From: Dimorphilus gyrociliatus
Taxonomy: Eukaryota; Annelida; Polychaeta; Dinophilidae
Length of the DNA: 64,000 nt
Reading direction: 5' to 3'
Assembly: GCA_904063045.1 (NCBI GenBank)
Contig: CAJFCJ010000001.1
Span: 1,991,501-2,055,500 of the forward strand
Shown here piece by piece: positions 59,330 to 64,000 of this stretch (positions are counted from its first letter, which is position 1; the number at the start of each line of letters is the position of its first letter). The translations under genes were made by a program, and so were the position numbers. The notes under the pieces were generated by a model. It was given only the letters and a program-made list of their open reading frames with translations. It did not search any database and was not told the DNA's origin.

Positions 59330-61672
59330 ATGAGCGAATCAACTCAAAAATCTGAAGTAATCGTTGATAAAACTGATATGAAATTTGTAAATTTGACTAA
59401 ATTTGAAAGAAAGTCTACAAATTGTGGAAAATTTAAAATTCGAAAGGGAAAGGATAAAAAACATAAAAGAACTCATGTGATTGATAATTCATCTTTTAAA
59501 ATTGTTAATAATGATGATAATATTCATAAAAGTAGTAAAAATGTAAAGATTTAATTATTCGTTTATAAAGAAAATATAACGTATAACATATTCTATTTAT
59601 TCAACACTCAACAGGGTTTCTTCGGAATTCCTAACCAATTAAACATTAATTATATTTCGAATATACATACTACTATAACAAGAAATTTAAAATCAGAAGC
59701 TCGATTATCTAATGAAAATCATAATTCAAATATAGTTCACGATGAGGGAAGATTTAGAAAGAAGATAGAAGATGAAGAAACAGATGTGCTAAAAGAAAAT
59801 GCACTTACGATCGAGACGATAAAACCGGAAAAAAAAGTTGTAAAGCCATTTCCTGTTTGTTTTGGAATTCCTGTTGAGAAAAAACAAAATAGAGAATCTA
59901 AAGGAGAAGAGTTAATGAATAATAAGAATAGTACTACTAATTCGCAAGATTCATTCGTCAAAAACGCCTGTTTTAGGAAGAATGAGCTGAATTTACTATT
60001 CAACACTTCAAGTATTTAATTTATTGATTTCATTGAAATTTTTCCATTTTATCATAACATATTCATTATAGAAAATAACAGTTGCCCAATAAACAATTTT
60101 GGCATTGACCTAATGCAAAATAAAAGGGAATGTAATCAAATGCAAGCTCTCTTATCGGGCGATTGGACGCAGGAGGAGAATTTAGCTAAATTAAATAAAT
60201 TAAATAATACAAATCAACATATTAAAACTGAATCTTTGGACAAAGATAGCGAAAGAGGTTGTTGTATAGTAAAAGAAAATCATCAACATAATTTTAGCGG
60301 ATCAAAATTACTAGGTCAAAGATGTGCTGAAGGTGATTATATCGTCAAGTCTAATCAAATATACAACGACCAGGCTAAGAAAATGAAGAATAATGAAAAT
60401 ATACAAAATTATTATATGATAAGAGAGAATAAATTCAAAGGTAGACCGACAGGAAAAATCATTTATACTTTGAATAGACATCCTTTACAGTCTCATGAAA
60501 GATTAATAGAATTTAGAGGTATTGTAAGTGAAACTAAAGGAGAATCGGCAGAAGAAGAAAATCGAGAAATGAATGATTGTATTGAAAAAAATAAGTTAAG
60601 TTTCAAAGATGAAGAGATAAAGAAAGAAATAGGAGAAAAGCTTGAATCCGATTGTCGAACGAACAAGTTTAATAAATCTAAATTTTCCTTTGAAAATCAT
60701 GTAAGGAAACCTGCTAGGATACCGTCAAGAATTCAACGTCTTTGTCGGCGTCGTCAAAATAATGAACATATTCCACCTATACAAATAAACTGCAACAATA
60801 TTTCAAAAGAATGTATCGGAAGAAACAGCAACTTAAAGCTGAAAACTATCGAAAAAATCGAAGAGGATATTTCTATAATTCGAAATAAAGGTTTGTAACA
60901 GAAAATTTAATTAAACTATTGATCTCCTTCCGGGGGTTTCATTGTTCTATTTACTCGATTAAAATTAATTAAAAAATTACTCCTCTTCCTTTTCTTTTCT
61001 ATTCTTTTATTCTACTATACCATTTGTATTTTTAAAATAGATTTAGAGATAAAACAGGATGAACCCGTACTAAGCGCATACGATTACCGAAATACTAAAA
61101 TTGAAACTAATCCACCTATTGATCAATCACCTATTGTAAAAGTTAAAGACGCTGTCTTACAGTACGAGAAAATAAATAGAAATAAGCAGCAAAAGGTAAA
61201 CTCATTAATAAGTTATACCTTTCAACAGTAATGAGTATATAAAATGCAGTATATGCTGTATATATATATTACTAATATATATTTTCTTAGTTGGTATGCT
61301 TTAAAAAAAACTTCATATATTTTAATATAAACCATTGATCTATTGATTAATCTCTTCACCTCCCATATTGTTATTGTTTCTTTAAAGGTTAAAAGGGTAC
61401 TTGAATTGAAAAAGTTTAGTCCACAAGGGATAGTTAACTCTATTGGACGTCCGGAAGAGAAAAATTTTCAATTGACAAATGTTCAGAGCGCCCCTAATCT
61501 AGAGAATACGTTAGAAACTCTGGTAGACACCAATCAATGCCAATTAAGTAGGGAAACAATTTATCTAAATACTTCAAAAGTGATATCATTTAATGGTGAT
61601 GAGAAGATAATTTCAAATAAAGCCTTTAATCGTGTTCTGTCAATTACCGCAAGATGTCCAAATACAGTTTGA
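59330..61672 (+). CDS. Unrecognised lysine/asparagine-rich disordered protein
   Basis: Five exons join in frame: 59330 to 59541, 59615 to about 60011, 60072 to about 60892, about 61041 to about 61195, and about 61388 to the stop at 61672. Donor and acceptor phases agree at all four junctions (0, 1, 1, 0), which is good evidence for a real gene. The product is about 575 residues, charged and low in hydrophobics, with no signal peptide or membrane segment. Repeated short motifs occur (GFFGIPNQL, CFGIPVEKK, NNFGIDL). A more ordered end has AVLQYEKINRNKQQK, KKFSPQGIVNSIGRPEEK and VLSITARCPNTV. I recognise no family. It could be a fast-evolving or lineage-restricted protein, perhaps with a cytoskeletal or germline role, but that is a guess. 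Confidence 0.6.
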
Positions 61673-61766
61673 TGACTATAAATACATCAATATAGTGTAT
61701 ATTTATATATAAATATGTCTAAAATTAAAGTCATGCAGAAGCCTCGACTGCTTCACCCGTTTCTTT

Positions 61767-62967
61767 TTATAACTTATATTGATACTTCCACAAACAATAA
61801 TTGTTTATGTCTTGAAGGCTTTTATAACCACACATAGCCATATTTGCGTCTAAATCTTTGGTTAATATGTGAAAAGTGTCGATAATCCCTTGAATACCCT
61901 AAGGAAAAAGTTCTTATTAAAAGATTAGAACATTTGTTTGCTATTGCCTTTCTTACATTAACTACTAAACCGCTTATAACAGGTCTGCCTAGGAAGACCA
62001 TATCAGCGCCCAGAGCTAAACATTTCAGAACGTCGCTTCCGCTTCTTATTCCACCGTCTATGAAAAGGGGTATACCGTAACGCTTAACGACAGGACTAAT
62101 AATTTCTAAGGCTTCGACGGTTGGTGGGCAGTCTGACATTTGACGACCGCCGTGATTCGAAATCCATATAGCTGATACACCACTATTGATGGCCTCGATT
62201 GCATTTTGAGGTGTTAAAATTCCTTTTACAATAACAGGCAAATTAGTCTTCTGCTTAAATTGCTTAACATCTTCCCATGTATAAGAACCGTCGAAGGCGC
62301 TGCCATTCACTATTAACATTTCATCATCAGCAAAGATTTGTCTTAGCGAATTAGGTTGAGGATTTTTTAAGCGTAGTTTTTGAGAATATGGTTTATTGGG
62401 ATGTAGTACCGGCATATCTATAGTTATAACAAAACCTTTAACACCTGCTCTTTCGAATCTCTTCATAAGATCGAATGTTGCATTTTTATCTTTTATAAAC
62501 TGGATTTGAGCCAAATGAAAACCATTAACAGTAGATTTAACAATATTCTCTATAGCTACATTTGAAAACATGCTAATTACATAAGGTATGCCTAAACTTT
62601 CAGCTGCCTTGGCTGTTGCTAATTCTCCGCTTGGATGAACTAGCTCATGAGAAGCTGTTGGACTTATACCAAGAGGAAAAGGAAAAGATTCTTTGAATAG
62701 TTTTAACTCCATATTACGATTTGTAACATCTTTACAGATGTTAGGACAAAGAAGGAGCCTGTTTCGAAAAGATATTTGATAATTTCATATGGCTGTTTCA
62801 TCAAAATTATCGAAATATATTAACCTTTCTAGAGCAAATTTATTTCTCTCAACAACCTTACCGTTATTTGTATCGCCGTAGAAAGAAAAATACAAATCTG
62901 AGCTGAGTTTTTCTTTAGCTCTTTCCTCAAATTCGGCCAAAGATCTTAGTTCCGTAGAATTCTCCAT
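61767..62967 (-). CDS. HAO1: FMN-dependent 2-hydroxyacid oxidase homologue with altered active site
   Basis: Exons: 62967 to about 62842, about 62762 to about 61964, and about 61899 to the stop at 61767. The TIM-barrel matches glycolate oxidase: FPFPLGISPTASHELVHPSGELATAKAAESLG, KGFVITIDMPVLHPN, LPVIVKGILTPQNAIEA, SAIWISNHGGRQMSDCPPTVEAL, PLFIDGGIRSGSDVLKCLALGADMVFLGRP. The catalytic histidine and arginine (SNHGGRQ) and the FMN lysine (VKGIL) are kept. However, the usual LYIYKDR, whose second tyrosine is catalytic in human HAO1, reads IQFIKDK. The SSWATSS loop that closes over substrate reads MFSNVAIEN. The length, about 365 residues, is normal. It may use another substrate or have reduced activity. 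Human HAO1 is peroxisomal, but the C-terminus here (YKL) is not a perfect SKL signal. Confidence 0.84.
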
Positions 62968-63289
62968 TGATAAATTTGTTTGTCAAATAAACAAGGCAAA
63001 TAGAACTTAAACCGTTTATTTCGTTCTTTTTTTAATCGATTTCGAAAAAAACAGTTCTTTCAACAAGAAAAACATTGAATTTGTAATATAAGAAATCAAC
63101 AATGGAAAACTTCTTCAATAAGACAAAGGCACGCAATTGACAGCTGAAATCAATATGTCTCTTTTCTATTCTATTTAAAAAAAGACCACACAATTTCATA
63201 TGACAAAAAAATGTCCCATAAGTTTTTGTCGCTCGGGTTAAATAATACTATTACAGAGATGATTAAATAAGAAAGTACAAAAAATAAGG

Positions 63290-63330
<41 letters not shown>

Positions 63331-63588
63331 AGATAGAGATAGAGATGTATAGAGAGAGAGAGAGAGAGGAGAGAGAAAACAGCAGCTAGCCCAAAAGTCT
63401 TAATCTCCTCTTCACTCCTCCTTTTCTTTTAATCATTTTCACTTATCCTACACTCCTTATATTCTTCTATTAGTTAGGTAACGAATTATGTAGTGTTTTT
63501 TAAGTGATAGGTAAATTTATTATAGTTGTTTTTTAACCCTATCGATATTTGCTTAGTGTTTTTTCTTTTAAAGAAACTAGGTCTACGC
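62968..63588. other. Spacer between HAO-like and GH31 genes
   Basis: 621 bp, no gene. It contains the GA microsatellite at 63292-63376 and the GH31 3' UTR. Confidence 0.5.
63292..63376. repeat. (GA)n microsatellite, interrupted
   Basis: Pure GA from 63292 to 63326, then a short interruption, then more GA to about 63376. Confidence 0.97.
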
Positions 63589-64000
63589 TCAACGAGCAAG
63601 CCTCTCAAACACCGCAATTTCGCTTAAGCTTATGGCTAAATTCTTCAAATGTAGACCTTCCGTTGTAACATTGTATAGTTTTCTGTTAATCAAACATTTC
63701 CATTGGCCCTCAGGTAAATAAATATCCCTTGACCTTTGAAAACTATTCAAAATAGGGGCGATAAGAAATTTATCACCCAATAAGAATTGATCATAGGTTT
63801 TTAACGCCGTTAAGTCATTGGGAGCAATCCACCATAAAGGTCTAACAAGAGGTATAAGTCTTCTTGTTGCATTGGTAGAAAGTTTTCTTAACATAGGTAA
63901 GACTAGCGTTTGTCTATAATGTAAGCAGTTCTTGAAGGCTTCATGAACACGATCGTCCTTGACTGCATCAGGTATAGTTCCAAGATGCATAACTGGCATC
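63589..64000 (-). CDS. GH31 family glycosidase, C-terminal part (runs off right edge)
   Basis: One open segment of about 136 residues ending at the stop 63589. PLVRPLWWIAPNDLTALKTYD, FLLGDKFLIAPILN and YLPEGQWKCL are the end of the GH31 barrel and the proximal beta domain. The pattern resembles the invertebrate relatives of MYORG (myogenesis-regulating glycosidase), which cleave alpha-galactosides or related sugars in the secretory pathway. The active-site aspartates lie upstream, outside the window, so activity cannot be judged. Confidence 0.85.
   Translation of the reverse strand, partial: MPVMHLGTIPDAVKDDRVHEAFKNCLHYRQTLVLPMLRKLSTNATRRLIPLVRPLWWIAPNDLTALKTYDQFLLGDKFLIAPILNSFQRSRDIYLPEGQWKCLINRKLYNVTTEGLHLKNLAISLSEIAVFERLAR

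Overview
This window is nuclear DNA from an animal. Genes are split by many short GT-AG introns, often about 45-70 bp. Intergenic DNA is AT-rich with TA and GA microsatellites. The gene set is metazoan: SAGA and MOF chromatin subunits, SIK kinase, Nopp140, a shelterin-like OB-fold protein, cilium proteins and a WSC/PKD protein. About 20 protein genes in 64 kb means a compact genome. Protein similarities and short introns would suit a small-genome spiralian such as an interstitial annelid, but the species is an inference and the sequence alone does not prove it. Family assignments come from recognising motifs; no database search was run.

Layout, left to right. 1-1229 (-): 5' end of a WSC/PKD-domain protein. 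1470-1959 (-): Ly6/uPAR GPI-anchored protein. 2444-4964 (+): membrane-anchored sialate O-acetylesterase homologue lacking its catalytic serine. 5034-6007 (-): GNB1L. 6385-9119 (-): TPP1/ACD-like telomere OB-fold protein. 9448-11798 (-): DDX56. 12140-14572 (-): secreted cysteine-rich EGF protein. 15937-18964 (-): NT5C2. 18965-22206: 3.2 kb with no gene. 22207-22922 (+): ISCU. 23443-25612 (-): SIK kinase, head to head with NOLC1/Nopp140 (25686-30187, +). 31290-33436 (-): TAF6L. 34191-35996 (+): CARNMT1-like protein with a ruined SAM site. 36223-38182 (-): SLC22 transporter. 39906-45562 (+): pyruvate carboxylase. 45929-47351 (-): KAT8/MOF. 47562-58956 (+): MYCBPAP with a row of alternative ATG first exons. 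59330-61672 (+): unrecognised disordered protein. 61767-62967 (-): 2-hydroxyacid oxidase homologue with changed active-site positions. 63589-64000 (-): C-terminus of a GH31 glycosidase.

Neighbours do not form one pathway. Several pairs share short head-to-head promoters (Ly6/SIAE-like, SIK/NOLC1, TAF6L/CARNMT1-like, KAT8/MYCBPAP). SIAE-like/GNB1L are convergent with under 70 bp between stop codons.

The most unusual things are: seven candidate ATG first exons of MYCBPAP, each ending in the same splice phase; three phase-1 cassette exons at the other end of that gene; three enzyme homologues whose catalytic residues look lost; a 1-nt frame break inside the 84-bp repeats of NOLC1; and repeated AGATGGCG sites that look like CTCF or YY1 binding motifs.
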